Assembly: GCF_000002985.6 (NCBI RefSeq)
Contig: NC_003283.11
Location: forward strand, 2,542,001 to 2,606,000
Reading direction: 5' to 3'
Length of the DNA: 64,000 bases
Source: Caenorhabditis elegans
Lineage: Eukaryota; Nematoda; Chromadorea; Rhabditida; Rhabditidae
Position numbers and translations under genes: made by a program
Part shown: positions 19,706 through 31,208 of the stretch, one piece after another
Numbering within the stretch: position 1 is the first letter of the stretch
How the letters are laid out: each line of letters opens with the position of its first letter
Notes under the pieces: generated by a model
The model's input: only the letters and a program-made list of their open reading frames with translations
Told to the model about the DNA's origin: nothing
Database searches by the model: none

Positions 19706-22575
19706 ATGGCCGTGCCACAACTTTACTACTTCACTATTCGAGGTAAGAAATTTTAAAGTTTTGCATTTTTGGAAAGCTCAATATTTTTCAGGATTCGGAG
19801 AATACATCCGTCTTCTGTTCCTCGACAATGGTATCAAATTCGAAGACATTCGGTTCGACTACGAGGGGAATGAATGGCAAGAGTTTAAAAAAGGAATGCT
19901 CCTTGGTCAGTTGCCATGCTTGAAGGTGGACGGGCAAGAGATTGTGCAGACTGGAGCAATTATGCGTCATTTGGGAAGAGTTCATGGTAAGGAGATTTGG
20001 CGGGAAATTCGAATTTTTTCAGGAAAGATTGTTGGCGGGATATTCAAATTTTCTCTGATAATATTTTGGGGGAAATTTCAATTTTTTCGGAAAACATTTA
20101 GTGGGAAATTCAAATTTTCACAACAGGAAGTATTTTTGGCGGGAAGTTAGAAAAATTTTCAGGTCAAATTTTTGAGGGAAATTCAATTATTCTGAGAAAA
20201 ATATTTGGCGAAAATTTCAATTTTTTTCAGAAAACATTTCAAATTTTATAAGGATCAATTTTGGCGGGAAATTCAATATTTACGGAAAAAAAACAATTTA
20301 GCGGGATATTCAAATTTTTAGTACAAACAATTTCTGGCGGGGAACTCAAATTTTATGCAAAAAATTAGGCTAGAAATTCAACTTATCTCATAGTCAGAAA
20401 AAAAATAATTTTGCGGGAAATTCAAATTTTCTGAGATAAACATTTGGCAAAAATTTTATGTTTTTTAGAAAAAAAATTCCAGTTTATCGGGAAAACATTT
20501 GGCGAAAAATTTCAATTCTTTCAGAAAAAATACAATTTTGGCGGGATTATCTCTGAAAAATTTTAGCGCGGAATCCAAATATTTGAGGAAGATTTTCTTC
20601 AGTCAATTCAAATGTTCTGAAAAAAACTTTAAGCGGAAAAATACATTTTTCTTTAATTTTTTTTTTTCGTAATTTCAATTTTTCCAAAAAAAAAAAACTT
20701 TGCGACAAGAAATTCAAATTTTTGAGAAAGATTTTGGCGGGAACTTCAAATAATCTCATTGAAAACATTGGCGAGAAATTTTAGTTGATTCAGAAAATAA
20801 TTTTGGTCGGAAATTACAATTTTCTGATAAAAATTTGGGCGGGAAATTAAAATTTTTCTATTTATATCATATATATATCAGGTTGTCCCATAAGTTTTTG
20901 TACTATTTTTTTTTTGAAAAAAATTTATTTCTCTCAAGCGACAAGTAGTACTATTCACACAAGTATTCACCATTAGTGTCCACCACTTGTTGCCATTTAC
21001 TAGGTAACATCATGATGCCACGGGAGAAGAAATCCGGCGAACGCGATGAGAAGAAAGTGGAGAGTTCAGTTTTGAGATGCTCTTCGTCGTCGAATTGCTT
21101 GTCGCGCATGTAGTCACTGAGAGACAAGAACAAATGGTAGTCGGTTGGTGCAAGATCTGGAGAATATGGTGGATGCGGTAAAACAGTCCAACCAAGATCT
21201 TGCAGCTTCTGGAAAGTCTTCTTGGCGACATGAGGCCTAGCATTATCGTGAAGAAAATATAGTTTTTCATATTTTCCGTTGGTCTTTTCTGCAACTCGGT
21301 CCAATTGGGCACAATAGTAATCAGCAGTGATAGTTTTATTAGTTGGCAACAATTCCCAGTGCACGGGTCCTTGAACACCCCACCAGACACAGATCATAAT
21401 CTTTTTTGGGTGAAGATCAGGCTTTGGCGTCGGTATTCCTTTCTCACCGATCGGAAGCCATTGACGTTTTCTGGAATGGTTAACATAGAGCACCCACTTC
21501 TCATCTCCAGTAACCAGATTGTTCAGCCAATCGAACTTTCGACGAAAAGTTAGAAGTTGAGTACAAACGTTGACCCGAGTGAGCTTCTGTGATGCCGAAA
21601 GTTCATGAGGCACCCAAATTCCAAGTTTTGAAGTAAAACCAAGGCGACCCAAGTGACGTGCAATTGTGCTATGACAACACTCAAGCTTCTCTTCCATTTC
21701 ACGAAGACTAAGACGAGGCTCTTCCTCCACCAGCTTCACTAGGTCTTCTTCATTTAACTCTACCGGTCGCCCAGAACGTTCTATTTCTTCGAGACTGAAG
21801 TCGCCGTTCTTGAACTTTTGAAACCAACTCTTTGCTGTATTATAAGAGAGTGCTCCCTCACCCATCGCACCGCATATGTTTCGTTCCGCTTCCATTGCTG
21901 AATGACCAAGACGAAATTCATAAAGAAGAAGCAATCTAACGTCTCGACGTTCAAGTTTGATGATTGTCATCGTGGCAAAGTAGAAATGGATGAAATGAAT
22001 TTTTTCTGAAAGGGGAAGACCCGACCTTGACACGACCTACGATGAAAAAATTTTTAAACTTTCTAGAAGTTTTGGAAAAATATTTGAAAAAAAGTACAAA
22101 AACTTATGGGACAACCTGATATATATAGTGTATTATGACGTCACAGATCTATTTTATGTAATTAAAAATTTCAGGCTTGAACGGATCCAACGAGCAAGAG
22201 GCAACCTTCCTCGACATGTTCTTCGAGGGAGTCCGCGATGTTCGTATGAAATACGTCCGTTACATTTACTACGACGAGGGAACCCGCGAGGATTGTGTCA
22301 ACAAAACCATCCCGGAGGCTCTAGTGAAGTTGGAAGAGCTTTTCAAAGCTCATTCCGGAGACTTCATCATTGGAAACAAGATTAGTTATGCGGACTATAT
22401 TCTCTTCGAGGAGTTGGACGTCTACCACGTTTTGGATGCGAATATCCTAGACAAATTCCCAACTCTGAAGTCGTTCTGGGAAAGAATGTGGAAGAGACCG
22501 AATTTGAACGCGTATCTCGAAAAGAGAAAGGCCGACAAAGTCTGGATCAACGCGATTGAGAAGGGAATGAACTGA
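19706..22575 (+). CDS. gst-10: Glutathione S-transferase, pi class (GST-10)
   Basis: Exons 19706-19742, 19792-19986 and 22175-22575 join in phase to 210 residues. The enzyme conjugates glutathione to electrophiles, including lipid peroxidation products, in the cytosol. MAVPQLYYFTIRGFGEYIR carries the catalytic Tyr of the N-terminal thioredoxin-like domain. LPCLKVDGQEIVQTGAI holds the conserved cis-Pro and the GSH-contacting Gln/Ser-Thr region. The C-terminal helical domain has the N-capping SYADY motif and ends KPNLNAYLEK-like (RPNLNAYLEKRKADKVW). Length and sequence match what I remember of C. elegans GST-10. Intron 2 is 2.2 kb because it holds a repeat array and a complete mariner element in reverse orientation; the coding sequence is unaffected. 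Confidence 0.95.
19990..20870. repeat. GGCGGGAAATTCAAATTTTC tandem array in gst-10 intron 2
   Basis: About 25-30 degenerate units of roughly 30 bp, each with GGCGGGAAATTCAAATTTT followed by a T/A-rich spacer such as TCAGAAAAAA. The inverse-strand form of the family is at 7790-8060 and 41570-42100. Confidence 0.85.
20878..22119 (-). mobile_element. Complete mariner transposon inside gst-10 intron 2
   Basis: The element has near-perfect terminal inverted repeats beginning TCAGGTTGTCCCATAAGTTT, followed by TTGTACT, flanked on both sides by TA-rich TATATATA. Length is about 1.24 kb. It contains an uninterrupted transposase gene on the strand opposite to gst-10. It looks like a single complete insertion. 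Confidence 0.92.
20951..21970 (-). CDS. Mariner transposase (DD34D)
   Basis: The 339-residue cut-and-paste transposase has an N-terminal helix-turn-helix region (YNTAKSWFQKFKNGDFSLEE, SGRP linker) and a DDE/D catalytic domain. Acidic residues are seen in VTGDEKW, LHDNARPHVA and YSPDLAPTDYHLF, with 34 residues between the last two, as expected for mariner. The frame extends upstream to 22033, but MTIIKLERRDVR at 21970 is the better start by comparison with related transposases. There is no stop or frameshift, so it may still be active or recently so. Confidence 0.92.
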   Translation of the reverse strand: MTIIKLERRDVRLLLLYEFRLGHSAMEAERNICGAMGEGALSYNTAKSWFQKFKNGDFSLEEIERSGRPVELNEEDLVKLVEEEPRLSLREMEEKLECCHSTIARHLGRLGFTSKLGIWVPHELSASQKLTRVNVCTQLLTFRRKFDWLNNLVTGDEKWVLYVNHSRKRQWLPIGEKGIPTPKPDLHPKKIMICVWWGVQGPVHWELLPTNKTITADYYCAQLDRVAEKTNGKYEKLYFLHDNARPHVAKKTFQKLQDLGWTVLPHPPYSPDLAPTDYHLFLSLSDYMRDKQFDDEEHLKTELSTFFSSRSPDFFSRGIMMLPSKWQQVVDTNGEYLCE

Positions 22576-23683
22576 TTGCTTTAAAAATGCAAATGTTTTT
22601 TTTTTCGAATCTATGTTGACAAATAAATGGATATTATTTTAAAAAGCAACTTACGGGAGTAGCTTTTGTGAATTTTTTGCCCTATATATGAGAAAAAAAT
22701 CTTCAAAAATTTATGGCGTTTTTCAAAAACTTTTATGCTTTTTTTTTCAATTTTCCAGACAATTAGAAAGGGCCAAGCTCTGGATATATTTTTATTTTTG
22801 TTTCTCAGTTTGGAGTTTTTGTCGTAGAGGCTCAAAATTAATGCAGTTCGAAAATTTATTTTTGAGAAGGCATTTTAATTTGCTCACCTGAATTAACAGT
22901 TTTTTGCAAAAAATTTTTTTTGGAATTTTGGTAGAATTCTTATCGGGTGCGGTAGATAATTTTTTTTAATACTATGGGTACGTTTCTGGGTCTAGAAATT
23001 CGATTTTGGCAACGCTACAGTCATATGCCTGTAAAAAATGAATTGGAAACCAAAACCCCTCTAGCGCGGCCAAAATCGAATATCTAGACCCAGAAACGTA
23101 CCCATAATAATTAAAAAAAAATTATCTACCGCACCCGATAAGAATTCTACCAAAATTCCAAAATTTTTCTAGTTACCGAATCCGAAATCTAGTTAGTACC
23201 TGTTGAAATTGAATTCAAAGTAAAAACCCCTCTAGCGAGGCTGAAATTTAATTTCCAGGTCCAAAAACGTACCCATAATATTTAAAAAATTGCCTATTCA
23301 ACGGCATATCAATTCTGCCAAAATTCCTAATTTTTTTCACCACTATTTTTTCCACAGGCACATACCCATTAAAATTGAATTCGAAATAAAAACCCCTCTA
23401 GCGCAGCAAAATCCTTGACTGAAGACTAAAGACTTGTTAACTAGATTTTTGTTCCGGTTTTAAAACAAAAAAGGAAGTGTCTTTTCACACCGGGCTCGAC
23501 AAAATATGTTTAGCCGTGCTCAATAATTCAGAATGTATGTGGGTAGGACGAACTTTTCTGTCTCTTTTGGGATAGCGAAGTGTCGTTATTTTTGTTTCAA
23601 AAAGTTCTCAGAAACATTTTATTTCCGATTTTTTGAACCTTGTTTCAATCTAATTTGAGTGATTACATCACCAAAACTTAATA
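22576..23683. repeat. Inverted repeat in the gst-10 / DUF1647 intergenic region
   Basis: Arms 22913-23020 and 23070-23170 are inverses, with GGGTACGTTTCTGGGTCTAG paired to its complement and GAATTCTTATCGGGTGCGGT near the ends. More diverged pieces with CCCCTCTAGCG and ACGTACCCATAAT follow to 23410, and a relative lies at 55640-55810. No gene was seen in this 1.1-kb gap. Confidence 0.8.
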
Positions 23684-26600
23684 ATGATGATCACAAAACG
23701 AATGATAAAAATCACATTTCTTATCAATGACACAATGAAGGCAAAGACTGTGCTCTCCTACGCCACATTCAGTTTCATAGCGCTGCTTTTGTTTTGCTAT
23801 AAAACTAATAAAGTAAGTTTAAAATACAAATTTCAACATTTTCAAGTTTTTTTTTTCAGACAACTTATATCAAAAATCCTAAATTCAAAATTTTGGAAGC
23901 TTCAACGCCTGCGCTTCCAATTGATAAAGAATGCGAATGTATCTCAAGTTGGACTGGGAAATCTTATGATTTTTGTTATAGAAATCCAAAGGTTTTAAAT
24001 AATGGAATTTTACATTTAAAAATTTAAAAATTAAAAAAAAGGATTTCAGAATGCTACACTTGTTGGAAAACGGTTCAATTGCACTTGGTTGAGCACTTTG
24101 GAGGATTTAAGTGAGTTTCCATGGCTCAGCGGAACTGTAGAAATACTGTAGGATTACGGTAGGATTACTGTAGGAATACTTTAGGATTACTGTAGTAATA
24201 CTGTAGGACTACTGTAGAAATACTGTAGGACAACTATAAGACTACTGTAGGACTACTGTATAAGACTATAGCGATACTGTAGACCTACTGTAGTTGTTTT
24301 GTAGAATTACTGTAGAGGTACTTTAGTGATACTGTAGGATAGCTGTGAGGGTACTATAGGGCTACTGTAGAAATACTAATGTAATATTGTAGGATTACTG
24401 TAGAAGTAGTAGGATCTGTAGTAGGATCACTGTAGGATTACTCTACGAATACTGTAGGACTGTACGACTACTGCAAGATTACTGTATGACTACTATATAA
24501 GACTATAGTGATACTGTAGACCTACTGTAGGTGTTTGAGTGATACCGTGGGATAACTGAGAGAGTACTATAGGACTATTGTAGGAGTACTGTAGAAGTAC
24601 CATAGTGATACTGTAGGATAACTGTGAGAATACTATAAGACCACTGTTGGAGCACGTTAGGACCAGAGCTGGGACTTTTTTGGTTATTTTTTGATATTTT
24701 GACAAAAAAATAATTTGTTTTAGTTTTTTTAGACCAAAAAAGATCAAGAAAATTTTCACCTTTTTACCGTTTTTTTTTAAATAAATTCAAACATTTGCAA
24801 TTTTATGTTTTTTGGTCCAAAAATAGTTTTTGGTCCCAGCCCTGGTTCGGACTACTGTATAAGTACTATAGTGATACTGTAGACAGAATATAGGTGTTAG
24901 ATTACTGTAGAGGTACTGTATTGATACTGTAGGACTTCTGTAGCCCAACTTTCAAGCTGTCTAATTGGACTCACAATACGTCGGCCGCTAATTTTCTTTG
25001 TTAAAATTGATGTGGTAATCTCAACTTCAGAACTTGTCGGACTACATGAACAGAGCCTGGTTGACCTGTACGAGTATGAAAAGAACGATTCAGATGTTAT
25101 TTTTGTATCTGCAACTTCAAGAGACCATCTGGCGAACTTCAATTCGATGGTGAGTCACCCGTAAGGTGTCGGCCGCTGACACAGAATCTCTTTTCAGTAT
25201 GCTATTGTAAAACACCACTGGCCACGGCAAAAGCTGATTTTATACTCCTTGGATTTAACTGACAAAGATATACTTGACATTGAGAAAGAACCAAATGTTA
25301 AAGTTCGAAAATTCGATTACTCCAAGTACCCGAAATATGTAAAGAATTTGATGGAGTACCGGTTCAAGGCACTAATTTTGGCGGTGAGTTTAGGTACGCA
25401 AAATTGTAAAAAATGGTATTATTTAAGGAAGCTATTCGAGATTTTCAAAATGTTTGGTGGATTGATGCACATACAAAATGGTTCCACCCAAAGCCATTGG
25501 ATACCATTTATGAAAATTTGGCTGAATGTGTGAATGATGCTGCTTGTGAGAAGGTTTGTGGAGTTTAAGTACGAGATATTAGAACCTAGATATAAAACAC
25601 TTTGAGCTCAAGAACTCATCAACCAATACGCAATATGAGGGGCGTCGCCAACATCGCTGATTGGTCGGCACATCTTTTTGCGCGCTAGTTCGATAGATCA
25701 TATATACAAAACTATACAATTTCAACTTTCCAGAAATCCTCAATCCAGATGTTCATTAATTCGACACACAGTAACTACGCCGTCCTTAACAGAGGTATGA
25801 AACAAAAATTCGTATTCAGATTTTATAATTGGCTTTTTCAGGACTTTTGGACTATTTTCCAACTTTTGATATAGATGATTTGAAGTCCAATGAAAAAAGC
25901 CTACAATTATCTGCAATGCTGGTTTATTTAGCGAGAACTCAGTTTACGTTAGATATTCTGAAATGGTAGGCTTTTAATTGAGGCTGTATATACATTAATC
26001 TATCCAAAATCCTACAGTAGTTGTACAGTACCCTTAGGAAAGTCCTACTGTATTGTTTCTACAGTAATCCTACAATAGTTTTACAGTAGTCCTACAGGCA
26101 TCCTACAGTAACTTACAGTAACCCTGGGTATAACTATAATACTTCTACGGTAGCTCTCACTCACATTACTCTCACTGTACCACAATATTTCTTTTACAGT
26201 TGTCCTACAGTAGTCCAACAGTAGTCCCACAGTAATCCTAATATACTGTCACAGTACTCTTACAGTTGTCCTAGAGTTAGTCTACAGTACACCATCAATA
26301 ATACTGTAGTAATCTTGCAGTATCATCCTAGCACTTTTACAGTAGTTCTACAGTACTCCTATAGTACTTTTGCAGTAGTCTTACAATAATGCTATAGTAG
26401 TCCTACAATAATCCTACAGTAGTTCTACATCGCGGTTACATGTGCTGTACAGTAATCCTACAGTGTGATTACAGCAATCCTACAGTAGTTCTACAGTAGT
26501 CCTACAGTAGTTCTACAGTAGTCCTACAGTATCACTATATTACTTCTACATCTGCAATAATTCCAGGCACACACTCTGCGCTCTCGAAGAAAAGTGTATG

Positions 26601-26765
26601 AAGCCGCCTGGAGCAAAACTGAAGTGTGACACCATCCCTGAATGGAATCATTATGCAGGATGCTTCCGATACGATCAATCATCGATCAATATTCTACTGT
26701 TTAATCATTTTCGAGATCATAACCACTATTTCATGAATCCTGGCACTGTTCTACGAACGTATTAG
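23684..26765 (+). CDS. DUF1647-type predicted type II membrane protein
   Basis: Nine exons (23684-23812, 23860-23991, 24050-24110, 25031-25149, 25198-25383, 25428-25553, 25734-25794, 25842-25965, 26567-26765) give about 334 residues with all phases matching. A single N-terminal helix (TVLSYATFSFIALLLFCY) predicts a type II Golgi or secretory-pathway protein. The luminal part has SATSRDHLANFNSMYAIV, HHWPRQKLILYSLDL, MEYRFKALIL and WWIDAHTKW, resembling the nematode DUF1647 family, which looks glycosyltransferase-like; activity is unknown. Several ATGs lie in the first exon (23684, 23687, 23702, 23735) and the earliest is listed. Exon 6 uses a TTTAAG acceptor. Introns 3 and 8 are filled with ACTGTAG-type arrays in opposite orientations. 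Confidence 0.82.
24120..24945 (+). repeat. TACTGTAGGA array in DUF1647 intron 3
   Basis: Dozens of 10-13 bp units such as ACTGTAGGATT and TACTGTAGGACT, interrupted at about 24655-24845 by a T-rich insert. The orientation is opposite to that of the array in intron 8 of the same gene. Confidence 0.9.
25990..26555 (-). repeat. TCCTACAGTA array in DUF1647 intron 8
   Basis: Units such as CCTACAGTAGTTCTACAGTA are the reverse complement of the intron 3 array. The two blocks flank exons 4 to 8. Confidence 0.9.
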
Positions 26766-26875
26766 AAAATTTTTGAATTCGCTCATGAAACTTTTGCGGG
26801 GGTTTTTTTTTCAATCTGGTATAATGCAATAGTAAATTTTTAAATTTATAGTCATTTAATAAATATGTTTTTTTT

Positions 26876-28743
26876 TCAAAATTTAATTTGAAGGTACTTA
26901 ATCATGACGTCACATCCTAGATCATTGTACTTTTCCAAACGGAGTCTCGGAGACGTCGACGCTCTCGGAGAGCGTCGACGTAAAGCCGGGAGCAGTAGAA
27001 TTATTGCGAGCGGGTCCAAAAATGGGAACATTGATACGGCGACAGCAGAGACCCAGTACACCCAGCTGTAAAAAAACGGGATTTTTTTTTGGTTTTTTAT
27101 CGGCCAATAAAAACTCTTAGCCACGCCCATTGGACATCCCTGATTGGTCGCTGTCATTTTAACCTACTTCATAAATCCGATGTTAAAAGCGGCTCCATAG
27201 AAACTGAAAGAGCAAGGCATGAAGCTCACGCAAATGGGAATGATTGTCTGGATGGTCAGCGCTTTGAAAAGTTGTTTTTGCATTTGAGCAGTTTGTTGGC
27301 TCATCGTCACTGATTCTATGTGCAGGCCAGTTATGATCTGGAATTATTTTTTTGAACATTTTTTTAGTTGTTTGTTATGTTATTTTATTATGAACGTCGA
27401 TACTTTAAAAAATTCTGAACAATATTCACAAAAAATGTGTTCTTCTATGTAGGCGCAAAACGCCTGCCCCGCTCGCCTTGCGGCGATCTCCGCCTGCCTA
27501 GTACCGCGAGCCGCGCCTTGTGCGGCGCGGAACCCGAGAAGTGTCGGCCGCGTGATGTTTAATACGCTAACCCACCTTGTATCCCAAGACAAAATAAAGT
27601 ATCATCGAGTAGCTCGCTATCATAGTCAACAACACGATCCCAGCCCACGATCGTTGCACAATGTCTGGGGATGCTTCCTGGAAAGAACCAGTTGGTAGAC
27701 AAGGAAGTTCGCTAGATTCCTTGCCGTGAATTTGGTATGGATCAGAACAATATCTTACCGAAAACAATCCAGCGACAAAATTAATGTTGTCTATGCTCTC
27801 ATTATGCAGTTTTCTGAACGGGATCCGAATATAATCCCTCATCTCCGGAGCCGAGTGCAAGCAGAAATAGTCTATCTGAAAAGAGCTTCTAAAATATAAC
27901 AGAGTTCCCTAAAACTTCTACCATTGCCCAGATTGACATGTGAAATAGGACATAGATAACTGACAATAAAAGACCATATGGCATGAAATAGTTCTTGATA
28001 ATATTGTTGCTGAAAATATTTTTGTGCCTTAATTGGTTTCCAATTTTATTTACCTTTTAAGAGAAAGATATCGGAAAATAAAATGAATGTTCAAAATCCC
28101 ATAGGTGCCCGATATAAATGAACATCTGAATGCGATGGACGCTTCTCCCTGCTCTGATCTCTGAAATTATAGATCAGAAAAATCTGAAACTAATGAAAAC
28201 ATACCATCGCATCGACCACTAGTGTGACAAATGTATAGCGATAATAGAAAACCGCCTTAAATTTGAGTTTAATGAAACCTGGTTGTGCACCAATTTTCTA
28301 TTAAAAAAGCTACAAACTACAAACTACAAACTATAAACTACAAACTATGAACTACAACCTATGAACTACAAGCTTTTATTTTTCATTTTTGGTCAGTAAA
28401 CCCGAAAAAAAACTTTTATCATAAGACACTTGTTTCTAATGTATGGACCCATACAATAGGAGTGTTACAAATTAAAAACTACAAACTACAAACTACAAAC
28501 CACAAACTACAAACTACAAACTACAACAATTTACTTGAAACTTGTCCGCCTTACCACTGGAATAAGTAGATCCGCTGCCGACGCGCACAAATTGAAAATC
28601 GCGAAAAAGTACGAGAGATATCTGTAGTTGCCGAATAGCACATGCTTACTACTGTGAATAAGGTATACAAAAACCGGATTAAAGACGAGCGATAGGAAAA
28701 ATGAGATTTTCGGCACCAAATAGTGCGCCCAGTTAACGAACAT
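26876..28743 (-). CDS. srj-like chemoreceptor, copy A (altered C-terminus)
   Basis: Exons in coding order are 28555-28743, 28205-28255, 28054-28160, 27922-28009, 27759-27875, 27576-27677, 27168-27337 and 26876-27065. The frame is continuous at about 337 residues. The N-terminus MFVNWAHYLVPKISFF with FGNYRYLSYFFAIFN is srj-like. GTYGILNIHFIFRYLSLKR, QMQKQLFKALTIQTIIP and MFPFLDPLAIILLLPALRRR mark TM3, TM6 and TM7. Copy B at 29527 has the same eight-exon structure. Compared with B, exon 2 ends with MAM-type residues instead of GPFAL, and the tail after LRRR is disrupted at a 29-bp palindrome, so the original ...FG.VQ ending is now out of frame and reading continues to 26876. It may be functional or a young pseudogene. 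Confidence 0.8.
26953..26981. repeat. Perfect 13-bp palindrome with 3-base centre in the last exon of srj-like A
   Basis: ACGTCGACGCTCT, CGG, then AGAGCGTCGACGT. Copy B has only the TCGACGTAAAGC side at this place. The palindrome coincides with the point where the reading frames of the two copies part. Confidence 0.85.
27440..27556. repeat. CGGCCGC-type GC-rich repeat in srj-like A intron
   Basis: Contains GTGCGGCGCGGAACCCGAGA and AGTGTCGGCCGCG, a partial copy of the family at 9285-9500. It is absent from the matching intron of copy B, so it inserted after the duplication or was lost from B. Confidence 0.75.
28310..28530. repeat. CAAACTACAAACTA simple repeat in srj-like A intron 1
   Basis: Two runs of ACTACAA units (28310-28375 and 28465-28530). 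A shorter run lies at the matching place in copy B (about 30975-30992), and an inverse run (TTTGTAGTTTGTAG) near 42690. Confidence 0.9.
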
Positions 28744-29526
28744 TTTTTTGTAATATGAATGATGAAGCGCTGTCGATTAAATAGCTTTATTATTTTATTT
28801 TCCATTTTGGTAACAGACTGGTATGCTCCTGAAGAGATGGATTTGTTGTTGTAGATCATGTGAGAATGTAATAGTCATATTTCTCATCAAAGTAGTACGT
28901 AACCTATGGGAGTACAATGATCTTCGACGATGTTTGCCAAAAGTGTCCGAGAAAGTATATTACCGGAGAGGCCTATTACATAAATTGAAAGAAGTTCGTT
29001 CAGTTCAGTTAAGCCTCGTTCAGCCTTGAAGGATAAGAAAGTTTGATTACGTGATTACGCTCTTCCACATGTTGCGAAACAAGTGAAGCAGAAATTGGCA
29101 TGATATGGATGGATGATTCCACCTCAGCCACCGTATTGTCTTTTCATTGCTCCAAGTGATTATTGGTGTTTCTACGATCAGACTGGTGCTCTTCAAGGTT
29201 CAAGATTCAAGGTACAACTTTAACCACAAGAAAACGTCACAAAACGGCAATCAAGCTATACTTTTAACTTCGGCCAGTTGGATTCTTCAGGCAGGGAATC
29301 CACAAGTTAATTGAACGTTGACAGTTTATTGTGTTAATCATTGTTGAAATTTGAAAATTTGCTCATACGATATTTGTTGGTTTTATTTTTTAATCCGGTA
29401 AAAATAATTCGAAATTTTTGAATTTATAGTTATTATTATTTGATTATGACGTCATATTCCAGACAAAGACAATTTTTAGAGGCTAGGCAAAAGTAGGCAG
29501 GTAGGGTAGGCACTTGCCACGTGTAA
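28744..29526. other. Spacer between srj-like copies with shared upstream block
   Basis: About 28780-28890 matches 31245-31335 upstream of copy B (CCATTTTGGTAACAGACTG and TCGATTTGTTGTTG-type sequence, with small changes). This is a duplicated promoter-proximal region. The rest holds a degenerate mariner fragment. Confidence 0.6.
29000..29330 (+). pseudogene. Degenerate mariner transposase C-terminal fragment
   Basis: Reading with frame jumps, the plus strand gives LPHVAKQVKQKL, a stop, then YGW, IPPQPPYCLFIAPSDYW and, further on, FRQGIHKLIER. This follows the order of the mariner catalytic end (NARPHVA, PPYSPDLAPSDY, GI.KL..RW). Stops and lost residues show it is dead. It is a different, older copy than the intact mariner at 20878. 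Confidence 0.6.
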
Positions 29527-31208
29527 CTACTGCACCCTTCCAAACGAAGCCTCGGAGATCTGATTCGGAACCACCGAAACTGAATTTCCACGATATTTTC
29601 GAATAGGATTTGGCAGGCGTCGACGTAAAGCGGGGAGCAGGAGAATTATTGCCAATGGGTCCAAAAATGGAAACATTGATACGGCGACAGCAGATAGCCA
29701 GTACACCCAGCTGAAAAAATAGATTTGTTTCGAAAAAAAAATTAACCTACTTCATAAATCCGATATTCAAAGCAGCTCCATAGAAACTAAAAGAGCAAGG
29801 CATGAAGCTGACGCAAATGGGAATTATTGTCTGAATGGTCAGCGCCTTGAAAAGTTGTTTTTGCATTTGAGTAGTTTGGTGGCTCATTGTCACTGACTCT
29901 ATGTTCAGGCCAGTTATGATCTGGAAATATAATACACCCGATTTTAAACATTAACTCCTGTAAAAAGTTCTAATTTGTTACGCAAACCCACCTTATATCC
30001 CAAGACAAAATACAGTACCATCGAGTAGCTCGCTATTACAGTCAACAACACGATCCCAGCCCATGATCGTTGCACAATCTCTGGCGATGCTTCCTGGAAA
30101 GAAACAGTTGGGTAGAAAAGGAAGTTCGTGAGATCCCTTGCCGTGAATTTGGCATAGATCAGAGCAATATCTTACCGAAAACAATCCAGCGACCAAATTA
30201 ATATTGTCTATGCTCTCATTATGGAGATTTCTAAACGGAATCCGAATGTAATCCCGCATCTCCGAAGCCGAGTGCAAACAGAAATAGTCTATCTGAAAAG
30301 AGCTTCTGAAAAATTACAGAGTTCCCTAAAACTTCTACCATCGCCCAAACAGACATGTGAAATAACACATAAATCACTGACAATAATAGACCATATGGCA
30401 TGAAGTAAAACTTGATAATATTGTTGCTAAAAATATGTTTGTACCTCAACTGATTTCCGGTTTAATTTACCTTTTAAGAGCAAGATATCGAAAAATAAAA
30501 TGAACGTTCAGAATACCATAGGTTCCCGAAAGAAATGATGCACGGAATGCGATGAACGCTTCTGCCGGCTCTGAGCTCTGAAATTATGGATCAGAAAAGT
30601 TGGAAACTAATAAAAACATACCAAAGCAAATGGTCCATCGACTACTAGTGTGACAAATGCATAGCGATAACAGAAAACCGTCTGTAATTTTGGTTTATTG
30701 GAACTTGGTTGTACACAAGTTTTCTTGTCACCAAAGAAATTTAACTCTGTTTTTTTGGTTCTGAAATTGGCTTTAAAAACTTGAAACAAATCAAAAATAC
30801 TGAAAAACGGGAGAACAATTTTACAATTAGGGGGAATATGAACTACGAGCAATTATTTTTCAATTTTGGCCAGCAAAATCGAAAAAAAATTTTTAACATA
30901 AGAGCCTAGACTTTTATCATAAAAGCATATTTTAACACGTACATTAGAAATACTATGTACAAATAAAAATATTGCAAACTACAAACTACAACAATTTGCT
31001 TGAAACTTGTCCGCCTTACCACTGGAATAAGTAGATCCGCTGCCGACGCGCACAAATTGAAAACTGCGAAAAAATACAAAAGATATCTGTAGTTTCCAAA
31101 TAGCACATTTTTATTACTGTGAATAAGGCATACAAAAACCTGATTCAAGACAAAAGATAGGAAAAATGAGATTTTTGGCACCAAATAGTGCGCCCAGTTA
31201 ACAAACAT
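29527..31208 (-). CDS. srj-like chemoreceptor, copy B (intact)
   Basis: Eight exons in coding order (31020-31208, 30622-30681, 30471-30577, 30339-30426, 30176-30292, 29992-30093, 29751-29920, 29527-29710) give 338 residues with every phase matching. It starts MFVNWAHYLVPKISFF, has FGNYRYLLYFFAVFN near TM2 and GTYGILNVHFIFRYLALKR after TM3. QMQKQLFKALTIQTIIP precedes TM6, and FPFLDPLAIILLLPALRRR ends TM7, followed by a 35-residue tail ending FGRVQ. This is a complete receptor of usual length, transcribed in the same direction as copy A from the same kind of upstream block. Srj is my best family call within the Str superfamily. Confidence 0.88.

Noticed and set aside
22128-22385. Open frame overlapping gst-10 exon 3
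   Set aside because: It is a shadow of the gst-10 coding frame.
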